DNA of 64,000 bases. Origin: NIOZ-UU13 sp964653075. Its GTDB lineage: Bacteria > Planctomycetota > Phycisphaerae > Sedimentisphaerales > Anaerobacaceae. The position numbers and the translations under genes were made by a program. The DNA lies in assembly GCA_964653075.1 (NCBI GenBank), contig CAZZAX010000002.1, positions 1 through 64,000 on the forward strand. The letters run 5' to 3'. This document shows, piece by piece, positions 8,116 to 16,470 of the stretch (its first letter is position 1; each line of letters starts with the position of its first letter). The notes beneath the pieces were generated by a model. The model was not told the DNA's origin and did no database searches. It saw nothing but the letters and a program-made list of their open reading frames with translations.

Positions 8116-9579
8116 ATGAAACGAAATAAATCTTTCGCCCTGGCAGGTGGAACATTGGCATTATTTTTAATTTCATTTGCCGGAGCCGCAAGCATCGGCA
8201 AACAGGTCGAAACCACAAATGTTTATCCGACTGTGCGAGATTTCGGCGCCATTGGAGACGGTGAATCGGACGACACAAAGGCATTCCAGCGTGCAGTCGA
8301 TTCAGGCCGGGGTGATGTCCACGTTCCACGAGGGACATACCGGCTTACAAAGACTATCGTAGTAGATTTGGACCGAAACGGACCTGCTTCAATTATCGGC
8401 TCGGGCACAGCGAGGCTTGTCATGGCCGGCCCGGGACCGGCTTTGAAGCTGATTGGCACACATAGTGGTACAGCAAGCCCAAGCACTGTAAAAGAAAATG
8501 TCTGGAAGAATCAGCGTATGCCAACAGTGAGTGGACTCGAGATAGTCGGAGCTGCGCCACAGGCATGCGGTGTGGAAGCGAGAGGTACAATGGAGGCGAC
8601 TTTTTCAATGTTACAGATTCGCAAGGTGCTGCACGGAATCCATCTTACCGAGCGTAACCGTAATGTTATTATCTCCGATTGCCACATTTATGAAAATCGT
8701 GGAATTGGAATATATCTCGATCATGTGAACCTGCATCAAATAAACGTCGGTAATTCGCATGTAAGTTATAATGCAAGGGGAGGAATTGTGCAGCGCGGCG
8801 GCGATGTCAGGAATCTGCAGGTCGGCAACTGTGATATCGAAGGTAATATGGGTGAGAAGTCCCCGGCGATTGCAAACGTGCTGATTGATGCTACGGGAGG
8901 TTCTATCGGAGAGATTGCTGTAACCGGCTGTACGATTCAGCATACTCACAATTCACCTGAATCGGCAAACATCCGCATTGTCGGAGAGGGCCAGCCCCGG
9001 CCTTATGCACAAGGTGAGCTTCGCGGAGGGAACATTACCATTACGGGCAACATACTCAGTGACGTTCAGGTCAATATACATCTTCATAAGGTTCGCGGGG
9101 TCACAATCGTCGGCAATACAATCTGGAAGGGTTATTCGCATGACTTTCTAATCGAGGGCAGCTCGAGTGTTGTTATCGGTTCGAACGTATTCGACCGAAA
9201 TCCGCGCTACCATTACGGAGACGGGGCCAGTGCCAATAGAGGGCTTGTCTTTCGCGATTGCGACGACGTAATTCTTACCGGGCTGCAAATCAACAACGTC
9301 TGGCGAAAAAAAGGAGGATTCATTCTGGAAAGGTGCCGGCATTTCAATATCTCCGGCTGCATGGTTCTGAACTGCGATAACTGCGGTATTCTTCTGGATG
9401 ACGTTCAGGATACAATTATTTCAGGCTGTACGGTTCGTGATACCCGCAGGGAGTCCAGGGAAGTGACAGCCCTGAAAGTTACAAAAGGCAAAGACAATTT
9501 CATAGTAAACAACCTCTTGACGGGCCGTGTGGGAATTTCTCCCAACTCAGCCAAGGTAATGAATAACCTGAAGAAATGA
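8116..9579 (+). CDS. Secreted right-handed parallel beta-helix protein (pectate lyase 3-type)
   Basis: The 487-residue protein has a signal peptide and then VRDFGAIGDG followed by DDTKAFQRAVD. This is the classic start of pectate-lyase-3/GH28-type beta-helices. The rest consists of repeating coils rich in V/I, N and G with N-ladders (GNCDIEGN, GNTIWKG, GSNVFDRN, SGCTVRD). No GH28 catalytic set (NTD, DD, GHG, RIK) is evident, so it may be a lyase, an epimerase-type enzyme or a binding protein. AGGAG sits seven bases before the ATG. The DUF5060 glycosidase gene follows 40 bases downstream on the same strand, suggesting joint expression and a common polysaccharide target. Confidence 0.85.
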   Translation: MKRNKSFALAGGTLALFLISFAGAASIGKQVETTNVYPTVRDFGAIGDGESDDTKAFQRAVDSGRGDVHVPRGTYRLTKTIVVDLDRNGPASIIGSGTARLVMAGPGPALKLIGTHSGTASPSTVKENVWKNQRMPTVSGLEIVGAAPQACGVEARGTMEATFSMLQIRKVLHGIHLTERNRNVIISDCHIYENRGIGIYLDHVNLHQINVGNSHVSYNARGGIVQRGGDVRNLQVGNCDIEGNMGEKSPAIANVLIDATGGSIGEIAVTGCTIQHTHNSPESANIRIVGEGQPRPYAQGELRGGNITITGNILSDVQVNIHLHKVRGVTIVGNTIWKGYSHDFLIEGSSSVVIGSNVFDRNPRYHYGDGASANRGLVFRDCDDVILTGLQINNVWRKKGGFILERCRHFNISGCMVLNCDNCGILLDDVQDTIISGCTVRDTRRESREVTALKVTKGKDNFIVNNLLTGRVGISPNSAKVMNNLKK

Positions 9580-9619
9580 ATCGAAATATCCAAAATATTT
9601 TGAAGAAAAGGTTAATCCA

Positions 9620-11233
9620 ATGCGTAAAAATAATTTTATCATACTTTGTGTCTTCACAGCAGTTTTTTCGACAGGATTAGTGCAGGCCGGCATTACCATC
9701 AAACCAGGCCCTTCGACTATTCCTTGCTTTGATGTTTTCGAAATTATTGTGCAATCAAACTCACCTTATGAAGGCAACCCGTTCACGGATGTCAAAGTCA
9801 GTGCAATATTTACGCCTGACGGTGGCTCGCCAGTAGAGGTTGACGGTTTCTGTGACGATCAGAAAGGACGCTGCTTTCGCATACGGTTTTGTCCGTCTCT
9901 TGCAGGAACTGAATATAGATTCTCGCTCAAAACAAGTCTTGATTCCAGTAAGGAATACACAGGCTCCTTCGTAACGACTAAACCGCGGGGAATGGAGCCT
10001 GTTGTAGTAAATCCAGAAAATCCGAAACACTTCCAATTTGCTTTGTCGCGACAGCCCTTCTATCATATGGGTCTCACAGCTTATCACCTGCTGGATCCTT
10101 CAAATAATGAGGAGCAAATCGAAGAGCTGCTCGACTATTGTACTCGATATGGTTTCAACAAGGTACGCTTTCTTCTCACAGGATATCCCAGAGATATCGA
10201 CTCTCGAAAGAAGAGTGAGTACACATTACAGGGTGATCCGTGGAAGCTTCCGAACTATGGTGCTCCTCCCGGGGAGGTGAACCCACTGCCGGCCTGGTTG
10301 GGCCGGCCGCATAAGTATGATTTTACACGATTTAATGTTGCTTATTGGCAAAAAGCAGATTACGTAGTGCGAGCGATGAGGGACCGTGGGATTATCGCTA
10401 CTTGCATTGTTACTATCGAAAAACAGAATCTACCGAAGGAATACGGGACATTTACCGAGCATGAGAAGCGACTATACCGTTATGCCGTTGCCCGCTTAGC
10501 GGTTTTTTCAAATGTTTGGTGGGATTTAGGAAATGAACATAATGAATATCGCAAGCCGAACTGGGCACCAAAAATGGGCAGACTTGTCAAAGAATGGGAC
10601 CCTTATGACCGGCTGTGTTCCGCTCACGGGTACGCAGACTGGTTATATGGTAATCAATCCTGGGCCGACTATATCATCACACAGCAGTACGGGAATTGCA
10701 CCGAGGTTAACGAGTGGGTCCTTAAGTATCGTGAAAAAGCGAAGCCCTACGTAAACGAAGAATATGGTTACGAAGGTAAACTGGATAAACCAAGCCATGG
10801 TCAGAACAGCGATTGGGTCAGGAAGTGCCATTGGTCAATCGCAATGGCCGGCGGATATGCTACGTACGGTGACTGGAGCCCCGGAACCGGCTTTTATACA
10901 GGCCATATTGGTGGGGGTAAGGCCCCTGCTCAATTGCGTCACTTACGTAAAACGTTCGAGTCGATTCCGTATACGCAGATGGAGCCGCATAACGAGTTTG
11001 TTAGAAAAGGGGCATTCTGTCTCGCTAAAGAAGGTGAGATTTACCTCGTATATTTAGCTGATGTTAGAGAAACAATCTTACATATCAAGTCGGCAGCGCA
11101 AGGCTATACAGTCATCTGGATCAATCCCGGGACCGGCGAACGCACAAGCCCTGTCAGAACAAAAGAAGAGAAAATCATCCTGCGAACACCTTCATCGAAT
11201 GACTGGGCGGCTATAATTGAGACAGCTTCGTAG
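9620..11233 (+). CDS. Secreted DUF5060 / glycoside hydrolase TIM-barrel protein
   Basis: After a signal peptide (about 1-23) comes a DUF5060 beta-sandwich (about 25-120; NPFTDVKVSAIF and the VDGFCDD turn). A (beta/alpha)8 barrel follows from about 135. WDLGNEHNE carries Glu306 as candidate acid/base, and VNEEYGYEG carries Glu380/Glu381 as candidate nucleophile. The C-terminal 80 residues form a small beta domain. The architecture matches DUF5060-DUF4038-type glycosidases; exact specificity is unknown. AAAGG lies eight bases before the ATG. It is the last gene of a probable two-gene unit with the beta-helix gene and converges with the apiosidase-like gene at 11345. Confidence 0.85.
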   Translation: MRKNNFIILCVFTAVFSTGLVQAGITIKPGPSTIPCFDVFEIIVQSNSPYEGNPFTDVKVSAIFTPDGGSPVEVDGFCDDQKGRCFRIRFCPSLAGTEYRFSLKTSLDSSKEYTGSFVTTKPRGMEPVVVNPENPKHFQFALSRQPFYHMGLTAYHLLDPSNNEEQIEELLDYCTRYGFNKVRFLLTGYPRDIDSRKKSEYTLQGDPWKLPNYGAPPGEVNPLPAWLGRPHKYDFTRFNVAYWQKADYVVRAMRDRGIIATCIVTIEKQNLPKEYGTFTEHEKRLYRYAVARLAVFSNVWWDLGNEHNEYRKPNWAPKMGRLVKEWDPYDRLCSAHGYADWLYGNQSWADYIITQQYGNCTEVNEWVLKYREKAKPYVNEEYGYEGKLDKPSHGQNSDWVRKCHWSIAMAGGYATYGDWSPGTGFYTGHIGGGKAPAQLRHLRKTFESIPYTQMEPHNEFVRKGAFCLAKEGEIYLVYLADVRETILHIKSAAQGYTVIWINPGTGERTSPVRTKEEKIILRTPSSNDWAAIIETAS

Positions 11234-11344
11234 AAGACCATAGATTACACCGTTTGTAAACATAATCTCGGGAAGAAATTGGTATAATTCCCGGCCGATT
11301 GTCGTATATGCTTCTTAATGCTCGACAATTAGCCTAATGTCTAC

Positions 11345-12781
11345 CTAATTGGTTCGGCCCGGCTCAACAAACTCTTTGCCGGCGTCATCCAAAACCAGAA
11401 CCCAGTCATTTGCGAATTGCTCTTTACCGGGAGGATTGAATTCCTTGCTGCTGTTATTTCTGAAATTACCAATCCGCTTAGCCTTTCCCGTCCGCGGATT
11501 AAACCACCAGGCTGTCAGAGTTTCTGCTTTAATCCTGCCCAGCCGTAGCGTGAATTTCTTGCTTGTGGGCGTATAGATCATAGCAAAACCATCGCCGCGA
11601 AGTGCTTCGATGTAATCGTCCGGTCTGGTTTGTTCAGTCAAAATCATTGCCTGATCCGGAAATGCCGTTATAAATGGTCTCGATTCCATAAGGTATCTTA
11701 AATAACCCATCTGGGCAGCACTTGGTACGTCCAGAACCTCATACCAGTAGCCGTCCGGGTTCGCAATTGCCCGTGTGCCGGAATCGTGCATCTGCCAGAT
11801 ACTGTGATGTCCGTACGTATGTCCACAAGCTCCGGCGAAGACAGACCAATATGCCCCCCGCCTAGCATGGTCATCGGTGGCAGTTGTCGGCGGACGGCCA
11901 TGTCTGAAACCTGGATATGCAGTCTCCAGGTCGAGCACCGGTTTTGCAGGTTTCATCGAGTATCCGGTCTGCATTAGCTGCCAATTAAAGCTGTTTTGCC
12001 CATGGCCTGACTGTGCTGCACGAATATCAATCCACTTCTCATCATTGAAGAACCACCAACTGGCTCCAGGTCCTGATGTATGATAGGTCATTAATATTTT
12101 GCTATAATCTTCATAGCCGGAGACACCAATCGCAATCCCCTTTGCCATAGCTCGCCAAATTGTCCGTGAGGTATCCGTCGGTGCCGCCCGGTCTCCACCG
12201 ATTATCCAGATAATATTCTGATGACTGCGAAAACGCCTGCCGACAAACTTGCCGTAGATTTGGGCATTTTGCTCATTAAAGATTCCGTCAACGATGCCAT
12301 TCTGCCAGTTGCTTGTCACATATCGCCCCCATGTTGGCAGCAATCCCACATATAATCCGAGTTTTTGTGCTTTATTTAACATATATTCTACATGGTCCCA
12401 GTAATCATTATTTGGCCCATCTTTTACAATTGGCTTTGTGGGATTCTTTTCCCGCAATACGAAATGACCATACGCATTCGGTTTGTCCAGTCCATCGTAT
12501 TCTGCCAAAATGACTGTTTGGATTACAGTGAAGCCTTTCTTTGCTCTATTGGAAAGATACTTATCGACCTGCTGTTTATCGAGGTCATGAATGAGCTGCC
12601 ATGCCGTATCAGCCAGCCAGAAGAATGGTGTGCCGTCTTCATGTACAAGATAGCGATTATTTTCATGTACATCTAATGGGCCGCAAGTCGAGTCTGTTGA
12701 TTTGGCCTGTATTAAAGAGATTTTTTGCCAAGTCAAGAGCACCAGAACTAAAATGATTTTAATCTGGTTAGTATTACTCAT
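11345..12781 (-). CDS. Secreted DUF4038 / GH140 apiosidase-like glycosidase
   Basis: The 478-residue protein starts with a signal peptide (about 1-26), then LDVHENNRYLVHEDGTPFFW and LADTAW, the hallmark opening of DUF4038/GH140 barrels. Candidate catalytic residues are Asp197 in IIGGDRAA and Glu286 in PVLDLETAYPG. The last 85 residues match the small beta domain (collagen-binding-like) that usually follows GH140. Characterised GH140 members remove apiose chains from rhamnogalacturonan II; here the substrate is inferred. GAGG lies seven bases upstream of the ATG. Its immediate upstream neighbour is a rubredoxin remnant, and it converges with the DUF5060 gene. Confidence 0.87.
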   Translation of the reverse strand: MSNTNQIKIILVLVLLTWQKISLIQAKSTDSTCGPLDVHENNRYLVHEDGTPFFWLADTAWQLIHDLDKQQVDKYLSNRAKKGFTVIQTVILAEYDGLDKPNAYGHFVLREKNPTKPIVKDGPNNDYWDHVEYMLNKAQKLGLYVGLLPTWGRYVTSNWQNGIVDGIFNEQNAQIYGKFVGRRFRSHQNIIWIIGGDRAAPTDTSRTIWRAMAKGIAIGVSGYEDYSKILMTYHTSGPGASWWFFNDEKWIDIRAAQSGHGQNSFNWQLMQTGYSMKPAKPVLDLETAYPGFRHGRPPTTATDDHARRGAYWSVFAGACGHTYGHHSIWQMHDSGTRAIANPDGYWYEVLDVPSAAQMGYLRYLMESRPFITAFPDQAMILTEQTRPDDYIEALRGDGFAMIYTPTSKKFTLRLGRIKAETLTAWWFNPRTGKAKRIGNFRNNSSKEFNPPGKEQFANDWVLVLDDAGKEFVEPGRTN

Positions 12782-12866
12782 ATTCAGCCTCTACGGGGTG
12801 GCGGCGTTGGCCCCTGATGAATGTATTCACAAACCGTGCACTGCTAAGCTTTGCTTTCATTTGCAT

Positions 12867-12962
12867 TTAAACCACTTCCTGGAATTGTTCCCTGGCTGCC
12901 CCACAAACAGGACATTTGCCGGGAATATGGTCTTTGACGGTATCCTAATGTATATTTTGCAT
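12867..12962 (-). pseudogene. Rubredoxin/rubrerythrin-type domain remnant
   Basis: Reading the minus strand from an ATG at 12962 gives MQNIH, an in-frame TAG (12945-12947), then 25 residues ending GKCPVCGAAREQFQEVV and a TAA. C-P-V-C-G-A followed by an amphipathic E-Q-F-x-x-V tail is the C-terminal half of a rubredoxin-like iron knuckle, as at the end of rubrerythrins. The first C-x-x-C-G half is missing. The +1 frame just upstream reads KYTLGYR, reminiscent of a rubredoxin start with an internal loss and a frame change. There is no neighbouring redox gene. The rest of 12782-13105 (324 bases without an intact gene) is AT-rich and shows nothing else I can support. Confidence 0.65.
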
Positions 12963-13105
12963 TAATAAACATTCAGCTATATTGATGAATTTAATCTCCA
13001 ATATAATACCTAATCCCTTTATAAATTCAATCTTTTACTCTTGTACACAAGATCGTGAGTGGATGTAATTGACTTGGTTGTCTTTGTTTTGAAGTGCTAT
13101 TGCTA

Positions 13106-14095
13106 TTACTGTCTGGTACTTACTTTTTTGGTCTGCTCATAGATTCGAGCGATATCGTAGAGCAATGCTTCGAGTTTTGAAAAATATTCATCTTCAGAAA
13201 AGGTCTCTTTAGAATCACGAAGCTTCATAACTTCAAGCTCAAGCTTATCCCTTTGGGCCCTCAGAGTAGGAGCCATTTTCATCTCGTCTTCACTGCAAAC
13301 AAGGTAAATTTGATGGGCGCGGTAGCCATCGAGAGACGCATTATCCCTGGCCTTTTTTACAGGCCGGATGCCTCGAAACCAGTCGGCCCTCGTGCCCAGC
13401 CCGTCCCCATTGTCGTCGAGCAAGGCATGTTCGGTGATTAGGCGGCCTGCGGCAGAATAGAATTCATCAACTCGATTAGAGGCGGTCAGAAAAGCTTCAA
13501 GCAATGAAGTCTGACCATCTTTGTCAAGGTCTGCTTTTGGATTGACGATTGAATCGGTCAGATATTGGCCAAATCTCGCAAAGTTCTGTTCAAAGCCGCT
13601 CTTGGTTGCGGTGATTATTACGCGCTGCTGTGCAGACAACCTGCTTAGGAAAGGAGCACTTGAGGAGGCTGTATTTATAACTGCAACAGGCCTGAGAAAG
13701 GGCTTTAGCCATTCGGCAAGCTCATCCGCCGAGACATCAGGGCCTCGGAGGTTGAATTTTGCCGTTCTTCCGTCAAAAGTTCCATGACCAATGAAAACCA
13801 GCCACAAAGCGGTGGGGTTTTGTTTCGACTCATTCGTTAATATTTCTTGTAACCTCGCACGATCGGATGAGCCCATAGTTTTGTTCAAACCAACCGAGAC
13901 GTAATTAGCCTGACCTTTTGCACAAGCTTTTTCCCAAAGGGCTGCCCATTCGGTGAATTGTGCCGCGTATTCCGGAGTTCCAGCGGCACCGACAACAACT
14001 ATTACAACAGGATATTGCTGGATTTGCGGCTCAGTTCTTTGCGGATAAGACACAGTACCACTGAGGACCAGCAAGCCAATCAATAATTTTGTCAT
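13106..14095 (-). CDS. Caspase/C13-like fold protein with EF-hand-like loop, nucleophile Cys missing
   Basis: I prefer the ATG at 14095, five bases after the upstream stop, over an in-frame start at 14134. The 329-residue protein has a signal peptide, then a caspase-hemoglobinase-like core. FIGHGTFDG (His104) follows a hydrophobic strand, and AVINTASSSAPF (141-149) sits where the nucleophile strand should be. The expected Cys position is Thr142; the only Cys residues (58 and 267) are elsewhere. DLDKDGQTSLLE (189-200) resembles an EF-hand calcium loop and DDNGDG follows at 227. The C-terminal 60 residues are charged and helical. It is the last gene of the MoxR operon. The fold assignment is probable; catalytic activity is doubtful. 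Confidence 0.78.
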   Translation of the reverse strand: MTKLLIGLLVLSGTVSYPQRTEPQIQQYPVVIVVVGAAGTPEYAAQFTEWAALWEKACAKGQANYVSVGLNKTMGSSDRARLQEILTNESKQNPTALWLVFIGHGTFDGRTAKFNLRGPDVSADELAEWLKPFLRPVAVINTASSSAPFLSRLSAQQRVIITATKSGFEQNFARFGQYLTDSIVNPKADLDKDGQTSLLEAFLTASNRVDEFYSAAGRLITEHALLDDNGDGLGTRADWFRGIRPVKKARDNASLDGYRAHQIYLVCSEDEMKMAPTLRAQRDKLELEVMKLRDSKETFSEDEYFSKLEALLYDIARIYEQTKKVSTRQ

Positions 14096-14100
14096 TATCT

Positions 14101-16470
14101 TCACGGCATCCCCTTCCAACGGCGCAAGGTCCATTCACCGGCGAAACAAATCAGAGTAAAGAGAAAAATGGCCGGCAAGACCCCCGGCAAATCCCACAAT
14201 GGCTTGATCCATGTATCCGTGATCGGGGCGGCCCTATTAGGCAGGTTACCAACAAATTTATCTAATGCGTCAAGCTCAATAACGTTGCCTCCGGTCTGAT
14301 GAGCAATTCTTTCGAGCAACGGGCGATTGGTTCCTATCGACCGAAATTCATTGGCTTCAAGGTCAACAGCCCATCCGGTTTTTGCCTCACCAAGCTGGAG
14401 ACTATTGGCATCGGTTACAACGGCACGTGCAAAGTAGCCCCCATTGGAGCGAGGAATATGAGTGGCCTCAAACAGCCCGCTTTCAGTAAGCACAGGTTCA
14501 GCCGTTAGTCGGACTTTTCGGCCTTTGGGCTCATGCACTTCGACAGAAACAGAAACATTATCCATTGGTTCGAAATCTTTATTGCGAGCATAAATTTGAA
14601 GCATAACCGGCTGATTCACTTTCTCAGGCTTGTGCGCAGCCTTCAGAGATATCCGGCCGGGTACATCCGCAACCAGCCATCGCAACGTTTGCCTCCAGAA
14701 TTTATCCATATCATCATGCATTTGAGATTGTTTCATGCCCCATCGCCAAATATCACCGATAGTCAATGCTGCGACGCGTCCGTTTCCGTACCTTTGAATA
14801 ACCAAAGCCGGGATCTGTCGATCCGGATCGTTTCCAACAGTTGCAAGTACTCGCGCGCCCGGCTTAATTGCCCGCATGCAATTAAGCACACGAAATGCCG
14901 GCATCTTTAAGAGCCGCTGTATTTCATCCTGCTCATTGTCACATAATCGTGCCCACGGCTGGAGCCAGCCTTCACGAGTCAGATTCAAATATGCCTGAGA
15001 TAATGTTTCCTGCTGAATCTGCCTGTCCAGATATACAGGCAGGATATAACCGACAGGTGTGCGATGGAAGTTACCCTGCCGGAATGATTCCTTTCCGCCG
15101 AGCATTAAGAAACCGCCGCCTCGTTTGGCCACAAATTCCTGAAGCAGCTCCATTTGGTCATATGAGAAGAATTCCGCATCGACGTCGTCGAGTATAACCG
15201 CATGGTAATCGAATAATTCCTCTTTTGTTTTGGGAAAACCGTTGCTAAGCTCCCGCTCGTCACGTGTATTAAGACGAACAAGGACAGGCTGGTCGTATTG
15301 TTCTGTCTCTTCCTCGTCTTTGTTATCAAATCCACGAAACAACGGATTGCTCACCTCACCGGCACGTCCCCTCCAATCGTATTTCGGTTCCCGCCTTGCG
15401 ACACGAAGAAGGGCCACAAGCTGCACCTGCTCATCTTCACTAATTGCCCGTTGCAGGAACTTATATTCCCAGTTGGGCCTGCCGGAAACATAAAGAATCC
15501 GATAGGGTCCCTCGCCGCGATCAACGACAACTGTACGTTTATTGTTGGCCAGAGTCGCTTCCGATGGCTCTTTGTCCTGTTCCGTAATTTTATCCTGCGG
15601 GATTTCTTCTTTTACACCGAGGTCATAAAATAATACGCCGGTCTTGTCGGGACGCAGACGAAAACGAAATGCCTGTTTCTCGTCGTCCTTCGAGATTTTG
15701 TGTGTTTGCCGTTCCACAATCCGTCCTGAGCTTTCGAGCAAGCGTACCACAATGGTCTTGCCGGTATAACCAGCCGCCTCAACGTCGGCCTGTATCATCA
15801 CAGGAGCATCCTCGAAAGACGTCTGGCTGACCGAGACATTAGTCAGTGAGATATCTTTTAGCGGTTTCGAACCGATTGCAACCGGGTAAACAGGAGGCAC
15901 AGACGACAAGTCATAGAATTGCTCAGCCAGGTCCGTGGCATTACCGTCAGTCATAAGAAGCACACCGGCCAACGGCCTGTCCCTGTAACGTTCGGAAATT
16001 GTTTGTAAGGTCATACCTATCGCAGAGGCCTTGCCGTCAAAATTCAACTCTGAAAAGTCTGTTGTCCGGCGTAAGCGCGAATCGAATACGTATTGTCGAA
16101 CCTGAAAAGTATCGGCCAAAGTGCCAAGCCAATCGGACTTATCTGCTTTTAACGCGGCTTGAAGGACTTCTCCTCGGCTTTGAGTTATACCCTGGTCCCG
16201 AACATTCATGCCACTGCTGTTATCAGCAACAACTAAAAACAGATTGGCACCGAATTTTGCACGTCTTCCACTCCACAGCAGCTCAATCAGACATAGTACA
16301 AGCACAAACACTCCCAAAAGCCTCAGACAAAAAGCAGTCTTATGAATTGCACCTAATTCCGCCGAACGCCGGTATGACCAAAACAAAAGCGCAGCAGTTA
16401 CGGTTAACACCGAAACGGCCAGCCAAAGCCATGGGCTTACAGGTATAGTTATTGTGCCAGGCAGCATCAT
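14101..16470 (-). CDS. Membrane protein with VWA-like and glutamine-amidotransferase-like domains
   Basis: The 789-residue protein has two N-terminal transmembrane helices (about 13-32 and 46-66). A VWA-like domain starting FLVVADNSSGM follows; its MIDAS motif is degenerate (D83-x-S-x-G rather than DxSxS). A beta-rich middle leads to a class I glutamine-amidotransferase-like domain from about 345 (ILYVSGRPNWEYKFLQ, then GGGFLMLGGKESF). A final transmembrane helix lies near the C-terminus. This architecture is typical of the membrane VWA partner encoded with MoxR ATPases in planctomycetes. The start ATG overlaps the upstream TAA by one base, so translation is probably coupled. Most of the protein is predicted to face the periplasm. 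No amidotransferase Cys is visible, suggesting a structural or binding role. Confidence 0.85.
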   Translation of the reverse strand: MMLPGTITIPVSPWLWLAVSVLTVTAALLFWSYRRSAELGAIHKTAFCLRLLGVFVLVLCLIELLWSGRRAKFGANLFLVVADNSSGMNVRDQGITQSRGEVLQAALKADKSDWLGTLADTFQVRQYVFDSRLRRTTDFSELNFDGKASAIGMTLQTISERYRDRPLAGVLLMTDGNATDLAEQFYDLSSVPPVYPVAIGSKPLKDISLTNVSVSQTSFEDAPVMIQADVEAAGYTGKTIVVRLLESSGRIVERQTHKISKDDEKQAFRFRLRPDKTGVLFYDLGVKEEIPQDKITEQDKEPSEATLANNKRTVVVDRGEGPYRILYVSGRPNWEYKFLQRAISEDEQVQLVALLRVARREPKYDWRGRAGEVSNPLFRGFDNKDEEETEQYDQPVLVRLNTRDERELSNGFPKTKEELFDYHAVILDDVDAEFFSYDQMELLQEFVAKRGGGFLMLGGKESFRQGNFHRTPVGYILPVYLDRQIQQETLSQAYLNLTREGWLQPWARLCDNEQDEIQRLLKMPAFRVLNCMRAIKPGARVLATVGNDPDRQIPALVIQRYGNGRVAALTIGDIWRWGMKQSQMHDDMDKFWRQTLRWLVADVPGRISLKAAHKPEKVNQPVMLQIYARNKDFEPMDNVSVSVEVHEPKGRKVRLTAEPVLTESGLFEATHIPRSNGGYFARAVVTDANSLQLGEAKTGWAVDLEANEFRSIGTNRPLLERIAHQTGGNVIELDALDKFVGNLPNRAAPITDTWIKPLWDLPGVLPAIFLFTLICFAGEWTLRRWKGMP

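Noticed and set aside
11298..11329. Inverted repeat ATTGTCG...CGACAAT between the DUF5060 and apiosidase-like genes
   Set aside because: The 18-base loop and lack of a T-run make a terminator unconvincing, although the convergent position is suggestive.
12702..12965. Plus-strand open frame of 87 codons spanning the start of the apiosidase-like gene
   Set aside because: It overlaps the signal-peptide region and ribosome site of the minus-strand gene, and its second half is antisense to the rubredoxin relic.
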